DNA of 13,035 nucleotides from CAXXOK01 sp964640955. GTDB lineage: Bacteria; Bacillota; Clostridia; Christensenellales; Aristaeellaceae. Positions 5,691 through 13,035 of this stretch are shown here, piece after piece. Within the stretch, counting starts at the first letter, position 1, and every line of letters starts with the position of its first letter. The notes under the pieces are model-generated. The model made no database searches and was not told the DNA's origin. It saw only the letters and a list, made by a program, of their open reading frames with translations. The stretch lies in NCBI GenBank assembly GCA_964640955.1, contig CAZXJI010000040.1, positions 1-13,035 on the forward strand, in the 5' to 3' direction. Both the position numbers and the translations under genes were made by a program.

Positions 5691-8600
5691 TTACGGTTCT
5701 TCCTCCTCCCGCTCTTGCTTCGCGGGCTGCCGCGGCCGGCCGCTGCGGAACCACCGGCGCTTGTGCGCCGTCCCCTCCGGCGCAGGAAACGCCCCCGGCG
5801 AATCGTCGCCGAACATGGGCAGATAGACGACGAAGAACAGGGCGCGTACGCCGTCGCCCGTCAGATAGCGCACCTTCACGTGGTATTTCCGCTGAACGCC
5901 GTTTTCGTCGATGCGCAGGTATTCGCCCTCGCCGCTTGAGCGCGTCTCAAACGCGCGGTTGAACAGCGCGATCAGCTCCCGGTAGCCTTCGCGGGTAGTC
6001 AATCCCTCGATGTTGGAGGCGTAATGATAGATGCGCTCCGTGTGGTCTTTCGTCACGCTCAGATATTCGTCGTTTACGCGCAGAAGCTCTATTTTGCCGT
6101 CGGACATCTCGCACAGGCTCGCCGCACAGGGAATGGTGGACAGCATGAGGCTGAAATCCCCGTCGATGCTCCACACGCGGCGCAGGACCGTATCGGAAAA
6201 GCTGTTGGGCGTGTTGGCATAGGCCTTTACCGGGTGCTGTGCCAGCAGGCGTTCAAAATCGGCGACGGGCATGGGCCGGTAGAAGTAATACCCCTGCACC
6301 AGGGTGCAGCCGATGGAGGCCAGGAAACGCGCCTGGTCGACCGTCTCCACCCCTTCGGCCACGATGGGCAGCGACAGATCGCGGGCCATACGCACCATGC
6401 TGCTAAGGATGGTCCCGCCGCGGCCGTCCTGGTCGTCCCCGTACAGGAAGCGCATGTCCAGCTTCAGCGAGTCCACCTCGATCTCCTTGAGCATGTTGAG
6501 GCTCGAATAGGCGCTGCCGAAGTCGTCCATCTCCACGATGAACCCTTCCCTGCGCAGCGCGGCGATCAGGTCGGAAAGCTGCTTGGGATCCTGGGTATAG
6601 GCGCTTTCGGTAATCTCCAGCTCCATGTATCGTTTCGGAATGCCGTAGCGAGCGGACAGCTGGCAGAGCGTGTTCACCAGCGCGGGGTTGTAGATATCCA
6701 CGCGGGAAACGTTCATGCTCACGGCGAGCGGCGGGCGCCCGCCGCAGCGGTCCATCCAGCGGCGCAAAAGGATGCACACCTGCTCCCAGATGTACAGATC
6801 CATCTTCATGATAAAGCCGTTTTTCTCGAAGAGGGGCACGAACGCGCCGGGCGTCAGCAGCCCGCGGGTGGGGTGGTTCCAGCGCACCAGCGCCTCCGCG
6901 CCGACGATCTCGCCGGTTTCCAGCCTGCACTTGGGCTGCAGATACACCTCGAACTGGTGGTTTTGCAGCGCCGCGTTCATGTCGTTGACGATTTCCAGCT
7001 CGTCCAGCATGGTTTTGCGGAGCTGATCGTCGTAGAAAGCGTAGCGCTGGACGTAATTGCCCTTTACGGTCCGCTTGGCCATTTCGGCCCGGTCGTGCAT
7101 GATGCTTACGGGCAGCGTGCGGTCGTCGATAATGTAAAGGCCGAACACCAGCAGGATTTCGAAAGGCAGCCCGTATTCCTTCAGCCCCCGGCTGCTCTCC
7201 GCAAAGCGCTGTTTGAGCAGCTCGACGTCGTAGGGCAGGCACAGCGCAAAGTTGTCCGCGTCGATACGGCTGTAGGTGGCGCGGTTGGCGTATTGGGTCT
7301 GCATCTGGTGGGCGATGTAGCGCAGCAGGCGGTCGCCCTCCTCATGGCCGAAGATGTCGTTGATCAGGCGGAACTTTTCAATATCGAAGGCGATCATCAC
7401 GAAGGTGACGTCGGGTTCCCGGTCGATCATCTCCTTGGTTTTACGGTAGAAGGCGGCCTTGTTGCAGATGTTGGTGAGCGCGTCGTGATCGGCGATGTAG
7501 CGCAGCTCGTTTCGGTGGCGGTACTCGTTGTTTTTCTGCATCAGGAGGCTGTTGTTCTGCGCGCGCAGCTCCTCGGCCTCCCGCTTGCGGATGGCGTTTT
7601 GCACCCGAAGCCTGACCAGCCAGGTCTCGTAGGGCCGGCGCACCAGGTCCGTCGCGCCCAGCTCGATGGCCTTGAAGCTGAAGTCGGCCCTATCGGCGTC
7701 GATGACGACGATCACGGGAATCTCCGCCCACTCGGCCACGGCCTGCATCTGCACAAGCAGGTTCAGGACGTTTTCCTCGCACGCGCTCAGATCCAGGAGC
7801 ACCGCGGAAATCGTATGCCCCTCGCTTTTCATCAACCGCAGGCAATCGTCCGCGTTTTGGGCGGTCAGAAGCCTGTAATCGTCCTGAAAAACCTTTTCCA
7901 GGGCGGCGCGGCCTTCCTTCGTGCCGTTGGCGATCAGCAGGGTCTGCACGTTCGTTCCGGAGGCGTCCTTCTCCTCGACGAGGGGATCGGAAGGGTTCGC
8001 CTCCTCGTTTTCCATCTCGTCGCGATAGAACACGAAGCGGTTCTTGCCGTGGTGTTTGGCATAGTACAGCGCCTTATCGGCCTTGCGGTACAGCGCGGTG
8101 AAGGTATCGCCGTCCCGCGGGTACAGCGCGATGCCGATGCTCGCGGTAACGGACACGTCGCCGTCAAAGCGCTTGGCAAACGCACGGCCGATGGAAGCCG
8201 CGCGCTTTTCCAGAAAACCGGCATCCTCGGGAACGCTCTTGAGGCACACCATGTATTCGTCCCCGCCGATGCGGCCGATCAGGTCACCGACGCGCATGGC
8301 GGCGCGCAGGCCGCCCGCGATATCGGTCAGCACCCGGTCGCCGAACTGGTGGCCGAAGGTATCGTTGATGCGCTTGAAGCCGTCCACGTCGATCATCAGC
8401 AGCGCGTGGGCCGTGCCCGCCTCGCTCTGGTAAAACAGCTGGGCGAGCTGATCCTCGAAGGCGGCGCGGTTGAGCAGCCCCGTGAGCGGATCGCTGTTGG
8501 AGCGGTCGCGCACGCGCATTTCGCTGCGCTTGGCCTCGTCCTCGTCCTTGAGCAGCAGAAAGGATTGCACGTCGTTGGAATAGGGGTCGGGGAACAGCTG

Positions 8601-10472
8601 CACGCGGGCGACCGTCCACAGCGCGCTTCCCTTTTTGTCGATGCGGCGGAACTCCAGCTGATCGTTGCGCACGCCGTGCTTGAAGGCGTCCGTCAGCCGG
8701 TCGTGGTCGAAAAACGCGCGGAAACGCTGCCGATCCTCCTGGGCCACGTACCTGCCCGCCAGATGGTCGATCAACAGCGGCAGGGAACGCCGGGCCTCCC
8801 TGGGCAGCGGCGGGATCATCTTTCCGGCCTCGCCGGTCAGCATGCCGCGGGTCAGATTATACTCGTAGTAGTTCATGCCGTCCGCCGGCATATCGGCGTA
8901 GGTCTGTTTCCATTTCTGGTAGGCCAGCTCCTTTTGCCGCTGCTCGGTAATGTCGCTGAGCGACACCACGGTCTGGGAGGGATGGCCGTCGTCGGTGAAA
9001 ATGGTGGTGAAGTCCGCGCGGTACCAGGCGAAGTGCCCGTCCCGGGCCCGCAGCGATACGGCGCAGGTGCCCTCGGGCCTGCCGGAGAGGATGCCGTCGA
9101 AAAAAGCGCGGAAATCGGCAACGCTCTCCTCCGCCACTCCGCCTTCGCGCACGAGGGCCTCCGGCATATCGGGTATGTCGCGGTCGGCGTTAAAAAGCGG
9201 AGAAGGCTCCTCTCCCTTCATCAGCGTACGCATGTCCACGTCGAAGCGCAGCACGTGCTTGTCGCTCTGGCGGGCGGCGATGCGGTACTCCTCCTCGCGG
9301 ATGCGCAGCTGCTCGATCTGGTTGGCTTCGATCACGATGTCCTCGTTGGCGCGCAGCAGGTCCACCGTCAGCGCGATGACCATGATGAGGATGCCGTAGC
9401 GGAACACCGAGGAATTATCGTCGATGGGGAGCAGGTAATACAAAGCCAGCGTAACCATCCCCGTAAACGCGGCGATGAAAACGCTGTTGAACAATTCGGC
9501 TTTGATGTTCCGCCTGGGCCTGTGGTACAAAAGCAGCCACGGCATGGTCAGCGCGGCGACCGCCAGCAGCACGTGCGACGCCGTGAGCCCCACCCACAAA
9601 AGCGCGCGCCCCGTTAGCGTCAGCACGACCTGGGTAAGGATGTTGAGCATCAGCAGCGCGCTCATCGTAACGCTCATGCGGCAGAAGGACGACTGCCGGA
9701 AGCAGACGAACAGGAAAAACGGCACCGGCATGAGCAGGTAGCTGAAGTAGTTGACGTAGAAAAACGCGGCGGAGCCCAGGTAGCGGATGCCGGAAATATC
9801 GGTGTCGGTATAAAACCAGACGCCGGCGAACGCGAGGAACACGATCAGAAACAGGTAGCCGGCGGGCAGCCCCCGCTTGTGCCTTCGCGCCTCCAGAATG
9901 GCGAACACGAGCAGCGCCAGCGCAAAAATGAGCACCAGCAGGCTCAGCACCATCGAGGGCAGCGCCCTGGAAAGCAGCGACAGCCTGATGGTCGCGGCCG
10001 TGCCCAGGCGCACGGAATAGACCTCCACGAAAGGCTTGCTGCCCGTTTGGCTGAACGTAAGCTCAACGGTCCGGCCCGCCATGTCGTCGGTCAGCGCGAG
10101 GGTCGTCCAGGGCAGCTCGTACCCGCACGCGCCGCCGGACTGCGAAGCGACGCCCGTCAGCAGCATTTCCTCGCCGTCGATCGTGGCGGTTACCTGCTGG
10201 TAATTGGTCTTAACGTACAGGCAGGCGGAGGCGGGCAGGGTGGACGGCAGGGTGTTGCGAATGGACCGTTCTTCGTCGTCCAGCCGTTGAGGAAAGGTGA
10301 TCGCCCGCGGTTCGCCGTCGCCCGGCACCGCTTCCCAGCCCGTTTCCCAGTAACCCGCGTCGTCGTCGCCGCTTTGGACGCGAAAAGGAGACTGTTCCGA
10401 AATGGACAGCCAGAGCATCAGCAGGATCGTCAGCGTAAAGACCAATGGTACGAACCATTTCTGAAATTTCAT
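5691..10472 (-). CDS. Membrane-anchored GGDEF/EAL cyclic-di-GMP enzyme with PAS and receiver domains
   Basis: A 1593-aa sensor that can in principle make and degrade cyclic-di-GMP. Order of parts: membrane segment 7-24; outward-facing domain about 30-165; seven membrane segments about 171-374 in 7TM-DISM style; two PAS-like regions about 400-510 and 530-645; a first GGDEF about 655-815 with GGDEY 736-740, D695 and an intact inhibitory site RVGD 727-730; a receiver-like domain about 840-960 with D894 but without the usual N-terminal acidic pair and with R-P instead of K-P; a second GGDEF about 990-1155 in which the signature is replaced by DADNF 1071-1075; an EAL domain about 1165-1410; and a PAS-like C-terminus about 1428-1550. 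The EAL domain keeps E1193, N1254, E1286, DDFG 1316-1319, K1337, E1373 and Q1393, so it should be active. The start has GGAG 7 bases upstream and a good promoter. The charged tail and the stop at 5691 are on the reliable side of the gap. Confidence 0.93.
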   Translation of the reverse strand: MKFQKWFVPLVFTLTILLMLWLSISEQSPFRVQSGDDDAGYWETGWEAVPGDGEPRAITFPQRLDDEERSIRNTLPSTLPASACLYVKTNYQQVTATIDGEEMLLTGVASQSGGACGYELPWTTLALTDDMAGRTVELTFSQTGSKPFVEVYSVRLGTAATIRLSLLSRALPSMVLSLLVLIFALALLVFAILEARRHKRGLPAGYLFLIVFLAFAGVWFYTDTDISGIRYLGSAAFFYVNYFSYLLMPVPFFLFVCFRQSSFCRMSVTMSALLMLNILTQVVLTLTGRALLWVGLTASHVLLAVAALTMPWLLLYHRPRRNIKAELFNSVFIAAFTGMVTLALYYLLPIDDNSSVFRYGILIMVIALTVDLLRANEDIVIEANQIEQLRIREEEYRIAARQSDKHVLRFDVDMRTLMKGEEPSPLFNADRDIPDMPEALVREGGVAEESVADFRAFFDGILSGRPEGTCAVSLRARDGHFAWYRADFTTIFTDDGHPSQTVVSLSDITEQRQKELAYQKWKQTYADMPADGMNYYEYNLTRGMLTGEAGKMIPPLPREARRSLPLLIDHLAGRYVAQEDRQRFRAFFDHDRLTDAFKHGVRNDQLEFRRIDKKGSALWTVARVQLFPDPYSNDVQSFLLLKDEDEAKRSEMRVRDRSNSDPLTGLLNRAAFEDQLAQLFYQSEAGTAHALLMIDVDGFKRINDTFGHQFGDRVLTDIAGGLRAAMRVGDLIGRIGGDEYMVCLKSVPEDAGFLEKRAASIGRAFAKRFDGDVSVTASIGIALYPRDGDTFTALYRKADKALYYAKHHGKNRFVFYRDEMENEEANPSDPLVEEKDASGTNVQTLLIANGTKEGRAALEKVFQDDYRLLTAQNADDCLRLMKSEGHTISAVLLDLSACEENVLNLLVQMQAVAEWAEIPVIVVIDADRADFSFKAIELGATDLVRRPYETWLVRLRVQNAIRKREAEELRAQNNSLLMQKNNEYRHRNELRYIADHDALTNICNKAAFYRKTKEMIDREPDVTFVMIAFDIEKFRLINDIFGHEEGDRLLRYIAHQMQTQYANRATYSRIDADNFALCLPYDVELLKQRFAESSRGLKEYGLPFEILLVFGLYIIDDRTLPVSIMHDRAEMAKRTVKGNYVQRYAFYDDQLRKTMLDELEIVNDMNAALQNHQFEVYLQPKCRLETGEIVGAEALVRWNHPTRGLLTPGAFVPLFEKNGFIMKMDLYIWEQVCILLRRWMDRCGGRPPLAVSMNVSRVDIYNPALVNTLCQLSARYGIPKRYMELEITESAYTQDPKQLSDLIAALRREGFIVEMDDFGSAYSSLNMLKEIEVDSLKLDMRFLYGDDQDGRGGTILSSMVRMARDLSLPIVAEGVETVDQARFLASIGCTLVQGYYFYRPMPVADFERLLAQHPVKAYANTPNSFSDTVLRRVWSIDGDFSLMLSTIPCAASLCEMSDGKIELLRVNDEYLSVTKDHTERIYHYASNIEGLTTREGYRELIALFNRAFETRSSGEGEYLRIDENGVQRKYHVKVRYLTGDGVRALFFVVYLPMFGDDSPGAFPAPEGTAHKRRWFRSGRPRQPAKQEREEEEP

Positions 10473-10584
10473 GTTTCCGCTCCATGTCGTTTGTTCCCGG
10501 CGGATACGCCCGGCGCTGCGGAAGGCGGCGGGCAGGGAGGGTCGGCTGAAAGGAGAAAGCTTTACCAGCAGAAGCTTTTATATG

Positions 10585-10613
10585 ATTATACAGAACCTGC
10601 ATACGGAATGCAA
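10585..10613 (-). promoter_or_regulatory. Sigma-A promoter of the GGDEF/EAL gene
   Basis: On the minus strand TTGCAT (10608-10613) and a perfect TATAAT (10585-10590) are 17 bases apart. Transcription would start near 10578 and give a leader of about 105 bases before the ATG at 10472. The leader contains AAAGCTT and AAGCTTT (between about 10555 and 10578) able to pair, but no recognisable cyclic-di-GMP riboswitch. Confidence 0.75.
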
Positions 10614-10644
10614 TACGCAGGCCCGCAAGCGCCCAAGAAAAGCG

Positions 10645-10673
10645 TTGACAAGCGCTCCGCCTTGTGGTATAGT
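10645..10673 (+). promoter_or_regulatory. Sigma-A promoter of the infC-rpmI-rplT operon
   Basis: A perfect -35 box TTGACA (10645-10650) and a near-perfect -10 box TATAGT (10668-10673) are 17 bases apart. It points at infC and predicts a start near 10680, leaving a leader of about 180 bases. It is divergent from the promoter of the GGDEF/EAL gene, whose -35 box ends 31 bases away. Confidence 0.85.
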
Positions 10674-10679
10674 CGTTTG

Positions 10680-10858
10680 CGTAAGCAGAAGCTGCCCGCT
10701 TCTCACCGCGCGAACATCGTTTGCGCAGGTCGCGGCACACAAGTCCGCGTCGGTGTCATTGCGGCGGGTAGTTTGCTCGGCGCTTTTTGTTTGCTCCAAA
10801 AACGGCCGCAGGGGCCGCGGCGGAACCGACGCGAGCGCGCCAATCTAAACGGAGGTGT
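10680..10858 (+). promoter_or_regulatory. Structured 5' leader of infC operon, possible L20 autoregulatory leader
   Basis: About 180 untranslated bases before infC hold a string of hairpins: AGAAGC/GCTTCT (10687-10703), GCGCGAAC/GTTTGCGC with one G-U pair (10708-10726), CGCGG/CCGCG with a 9-base loop (10731-10749), TTTTTG/CAAAAA (10784-10802) and CGGCC/GGCCG (10803-10817). The T5 run at 10784-10788 could be a termination point. In Bacillus and relatives this operon is controlled by ribosomal protein L20 acting on such a leader; I infer the same here from position only and did not recognise the consensus structure. The rest of the 386-base stretch from 10473 holds the two divergent promoters and the leader of the minus-strand gene. 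Confidence 0.45.
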
Positions 10859-11509
10859 ATGGATATCAACAACGAGCCGATGATTAACGAAGAGATTAAC
10901 GACCGCGAAGTGCGCCTGATTGGTCCGGGCGGCGAGCAGTTGGGCGTTATGCCCGCGCGTGCCGCGCTGCAGAAGGCCGAGGAGGCGGGGCTGGATCTGG
11001 TGAAGATCGTCCCCGGCGCCAGACCGCCCGTCTGCAAGCTGATGGACTACGACAAGCACCGCTACGAGCAGTCCAAGCGCGAACGCGAACTGCGCAAAAA
11101 TCAGCGCATCGTGGAACTCAAGGAGGTTCAGCTTTCCGCCACCATCGAGGAAAACGACGTTCAGACCAAGCTCAAGAACGCCGTGAAGTTCCTGGAAGCC
11201 GGCGACAAGGTAAAGGTGACCATCCGTTTCCGCGGCCGCCAGATCGCTCATACGAACATCGGTATGCAAATCATGCTGGACTTTGCCAAACGCATCGAGG
11301 AGATCGGCACCATCGAGCGCCGCCCCCTGCTGGAAGGCCGCCACATGATTATGATCATCGCTCCCAAGGCTGAAAAGAAGAGCTTCGCCGAGCGCGCCCA
11401 GGAGCGCAAAGCCCGGGAAGAGGCCGAGCAGCAGGAGGCCGCCGAGAAAGAGGCGGCCAAGGAGCAGCCCAGGAAAAAGGTCAAGCGCGAAAGCGAGAAT
11501 ATGATCTGA
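10859..11509 (+). CDS. infC: Translation initiation factor IF-3
   Basis: IF-3 binds the 30S subunit, keeps the subunits apart and checks start codon and initiator tRNA pairing. The 216-aa protein has the N-terminal domain with INEEINDREVRLIGPGGEQLG (about 9-29), the ARPPVCKLMDYDKHRYEQ motif (about 58-75), the lysine/arginine-rich linker, and the C-terminal domain with TIEENDVQTKLKNAVKFLEAGDKVKVTIRFRGR. A charged glutamate/lysine-rich tail of about 45 residues extends beyond the usual 170-180 aa, as in many Clostridia. I chose the ATG at 10859, which follows GGAGG by only 3 bases; the open frame reaches upstream to a TTG at 10787 without a binding site, and an in-frame ATC at 10865 has better spacing. 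First gene of the operon; rpmI follows 112 bases later. Confidence 0.95.
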   Translation: MDINNEPMINEEINDREVRLIGPGGEQLGVMPARAALQKAEEAGLDLVKIVPGARPPVCKLMDYDKHRYEQSKRERELRKNQRIVELKEVQLSATIEENDVQTKLKNAVKFLEAGDKVKVTIRFRGRQIAHTNIGMQIMLDFAKRIEEIGTIERRPLLEGRHMIMIIAPKAEKKSFAERAQERKAREEAEQQEAAEKEAAKEQPRKKVKRESENMI

Positions 11510-11548
11510 CCGAAGGAACCGTCGCATTTGCCGCCGTCCCCGCATGGC

Positions 11549-11578
11549 AAAGCCCGGCCCCTTCCGCGTCCGGGCTTT
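11549..11578 (+). promoter_or_regulatory. Hairpin between infC and rpmI
   Basis: A 9-bp stem, AAAGCCCGG (11549-11557) and CCGGGCTTT (11570-11578), with a 12-base loop stands in the 112-base infC-rpmI gap. Only TTT within the stem and CGTTA follow, so termination would be weak at most. It may be a processing or attenuation site that sets the ratio of IF-3 to L35 and L20. Confidence 0.45.
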
Positions 11579-11621
11579 CGTTATGGACGCGGAACCCCAA
11601 ACGGAGAGGAGGACGACCCCC

Positions 11622-11822
11622 ATGCCCAAGCAAAAATCCCATCGTGGCGCAGCCAAGCGTTTCTTCTTCACGAAAAGCGGAAAGGTGCAGCATAAGCAGA
11701 TGAACGCCAACCACCAGGTGCACCTCAAAACCACCAAGCGTACCCGTCACCTGCGCGCCGACGGCGTTGTGGATAACGCGGCCGAAGCCCGCACCATCCA
11801 TAAACTGCTGCCCTACAAATAG
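11622..11822 (+). CDS. rpmI: 50S ribosomal protein L35
   Basis: A 66-aa, very basic protein of the large ribosomal subunit, of normal length. It starts MPKQKSHRGAAKRFFFTKSGKVQ, the typical L35 opening, and ends in TIHKLLPYK. The ATG at 11622 follows AGGAGG (11607-11612) by 9 bases; the open frame continues 26 codons upstream but that part covers the intergenic hairpin and is not like L35. It lies between infC and rplT, the standard order, 36 bases before rplT. Confidence 0.97.
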   Translation: MPKQKSHRGAAKRFFFTKSGKVQHKQMNANHQVHLKTTKRTRHLRADGVVDNAAEARTIHKLLPYK

Positions 11823-11858
11823 GATCGCTTTGCCGATTTTTTCAAGGAGGAAACAAAC

Positions 11859-12203
11859 ATGGCACGCATTAAAGGAGCCGTGAACGCCCACAAGAAGCGC
11901 CGCAAGGTGCTCAAGCTTGCCAAAGGTTATTTTGGCGCCAAGTCCCGTCAATACCGCGCGGCCAGCGAACAGGTGGCCCGCAGCCTGCGCTACGCCTACG
12001 AAGGCCGCAAGATGCGCAAGCGCGATTTCCGCCGTCTGTGGATCACCCGCATCAACGCCGCCGCCCGCATGAACGATATGAGCTACTCCGTGCTGATGAA
12101 CGGCCTGAAGAAGAACAACGTCGCCATCAACCGCAAGATGCTCGCCGATATCGCCGTCAACGATCCCGAGGCCTTCAAGAAGATCGTCGAAAGCGCGAAG
12201 TGA
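11859..12203 (+). CDS. rplT: 50S ribosomal protein L20
   Basis: A 114-aa basic protein that binds 23S rRNA early in assembly of the large subunit and, in Gram-positive bacteria, represses its own operon. It has the classic start MARIKGAVNAHKKRRKVLKLAKGYFGAKSRQYRAASEQV and the globular part LWITRINAAARMNDMSYSVLMNGLKKNNVAINRKMLADIAVNDPEAF. Length is a few residues below the usual 117-119. AGGAGG (11845-11850) stands 8 bases before the ATG. Last gene of the operon, followed by a strong terminator. Confidence 0.97.
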   Translation: MARIKGAVNAHKKRRKVLKLAKGYFGAKSRQYRAASEQVARSLRYAYEGRKMRKRDFRRLWITRINAAARMNDMSYSVLMNGLKKNNVAINRKMLADIAVNDPEAFKKIVESAK

Positions 12204-12227
12204 TGCGGACAGGGAACAAGAAGAACC

Positions 12228-12270
12228 ATCAAGCCAGAGTATAAGCAATACTCTGGCTTGATTTATTTTG
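12228..12270 (+). terminator. Rho-independent terminator of the infC-rpmI-rplT operon
   Basis: A perfect 15-bp stem (12228-12242 with 12248-12262) with the loop AAGCA is followed by TTATTTTG. It starts 25 bases after the rplT stop codon. Base composition turns AT-rich right after it. Confidence 0.93.
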
Positions 12271-12318
12271 TACTTGTCGAATATTGATCGAAATACAACG
12301 ATTTAACACAATAACATA

Positions 12319-12347
12319 TTTACATATTCTGTATGTTGTGCTATAAA
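12319..12347 (+). promoter_or_regulatory. Promoter of the AT-rich gene at the window edge
   Basis: TTTACA (12319-12324) and TATAAA (12342-12347) stand 17 bases apart, about 42 bases of leader ahead of the start codon at 12397. In sequence this rich in A and T chance matches are common, but spacing and position are right and the preceding terminator makes a separate promoter necessary. Confidence 0.5.
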
Positions 12348-12396
12348 TAGTTTACAGCTCTAATACTAAGCGTTATTTGCCTTGTGAGGGATGAGC

Positions 12397-13035
12397 ATGA
12401 GCCTGTATAATGAACCCGGAACTCAGTTTAGTGTCTATTCCATTGATTGTGCCCGTGTCACAGAAATTCGTCCCATTAGTGATAAAACTACAGACCATGC
12501 ATTTCATAATAGAGTAATGGAGTTTATCATATACAGTGTACAAAAGAAACTCCAACAAAGGAATGCGCGCATTATTAAAATCGACTCCGGTGCATTTATT
12601 GGCCTATTATTCATTACACAGCATCAACCAGCATGGAAAAATGTACTGATGCAAGTATTGCTGGAGAATTCAGAGAATTCTTTGGGTCAACGCGAAATAT
12701 CAAGAATATTATTGAATGTTAATGCTTCATATATACTTTTATATCAAGATGATGACTATATATATGCAATGACAGGTGGTTATGGTAGCCAGTACATTAA
12801 AAGTTATATCGATAGAAACTTTGGGCTGAACCTTTTACCAAAGGTGCTTAATGAAGACTATCCTGCGTTAAGGCAGGTCCTACAAAATCACCTTTCGGGA
12901 AACCAAGTTTCTACCAATTCGGCGCATCGTTATGCAACAAACTTCCATAGAGAGAGAAACTTAAATAGTATTTTTCGGCAGTTCTCTGTAGAAATCGACA
13001 ACTCTATTGCAAGAGAGTTCGGAATACCGCATGGT
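12397..13035 (+). CDS. DUF6119 / TIGR04141-like protein, N-terminal part (cut by window end)
   Basis: The first 213 codons of a gene that runs off the window without a stop. The start at 12397 is chosen because GAGGG (12386-12390) lies 6 bases upstream; the ATG at 12391 touches that site and is less likely. The protein is neither secreted nor membrane-bound as far as seen. Residues 60-90 (IIKIDSGAFIGLLFITQHQPAWKNVL) and 110-149, with YIYAMTGGYG and NFGLNLLPK (141-149), match what I remember of the DUF6119 family, called sporadically distributed and often 500-600 aa long; the assignment is from motif memory. Function is unknown; members are often found in variable regions near restriction-modification genes. 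Codon use is strongly AT-rich compared with every other gene here, which suggests transfer. Confidence 0.6.
   Translation, partial: MSLYNEPGTQFSVYSIDCARVTEIRPISDKTTDHAFHNRVMEFIIYSVQKKLQQRNARIIKIDSGAFIGLLFITQHQPAWKNVLMQVLLENSENSLGQREISRILLNVNASYILLYQDDDYIYAMTGGYGSQYIKSYIDRNFGLNLLPKVLNEDYPALRQVLQNHLSGNQVSTNSAHRYATNFHRERNLNSIFRQFSVEIDNSIAREFGIPHG

Noticed and set aside
5169..5754. Open frames reading across the N run on both strands
   Set aside because: They contain unknown bases and corrupt duplicated sequence, so any protein there is an assembly product.
6024..9617. Open frame of 1197 codons on the plus strand opposite the GGDEF/EAL gene
   Set aside because: It is histidine-, alanine- and glutamine-rich with no family motifs, and mirrors a well-supported gene; a product of high G+C.
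10473..10578. Cyclic-di-GMP riboswitch in the leader of the GGDEF/EAL gene
   Set aside because: None of the conserved GEMM core motifs are present.
10675..10726. Alternative pairing of GTTTGCG at 10675-10681 with CGCGAAC at 10709-10715 as a switch in the infC leader
   Set aside because: The first element lies mostly upstream of the expected transcription start near 10680, so it would not be in the RNA.
10703..11737. Minus-strand frame of 344 codons opposite infC and rpmI
   Set aside because: Leucine-rich antisense shadow of essential, well-identified genes.
12373..12558. Minus-strand frame of 61 codons in the AT-rich region
   Set aside because: Overlaps the start of the plus-strand gene, with no binding site and no recognisable content.

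Overview
The window reads as the chromosome of a G+C-rich member of the Firmicutes, most likely a gut-type Clostridia; I cannot place the genus. The grounds are the infC-rpmI-rplT ribosomal operon in Gram-positive arrangement, clean sigma-A promoters (TTGACA-17-TATAGT, TTGCAT-17-TATAAT), strong GGAGG ribosome binding sites, and a 7TM-PAS-GGDEF-EAL signalling protein of clostridial style. The high G+C creates very long antisense open frames, which I treated as shadows. No tRNA, rRNA, insertion sequence or CRISPR array was seen.

Layout. 1-165: two tandem hairpin-repeat units. 166-2272 (minus): a YgeA-like aspartate/glutamate racemase with a good promoter, followed by an iron-dependent alcohol dehydrogenase. 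2346-5394 (plus): a divergently transcribed pair, a family 2 glycosyltransferase of the polyprenyl-phosphate type and a 643-aa multi-pass membrane protein of the DUF6020 / GT-C-like kind; together they look like a lipid-linked sugar donor and acceptor pair acting at the cell surface. 5395-5690: an assembly gap of ten N whose two flanks are error-laden copies of the same sequence, built around a strong palindrome that is probably the shared terminator of the two convergent genes. 5691-10472 (minus): a 1593-aa cyclic-di-GMP enzyme with an intact diguanylate cyclase, a receiver-like domain, a dead second GGDEF and an intact EAL phosphodiesterase. 10645-12270 (plus): promoter, structured leader, infC, rpmI, rplT and a textbook terminator.

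12264-13035: base composition drops abruptly to AT-rich sequence, with its own promoter and the first 213 codons of a gene that resembles the sporadically distributed DUF6119 / TIGR04141 family. This looks like the edge of an acquired accessory or defence-type region starting just after the ribosomal operon, and is the best candidate for something less well described. Most of that gene and its partners lie beyond the window.
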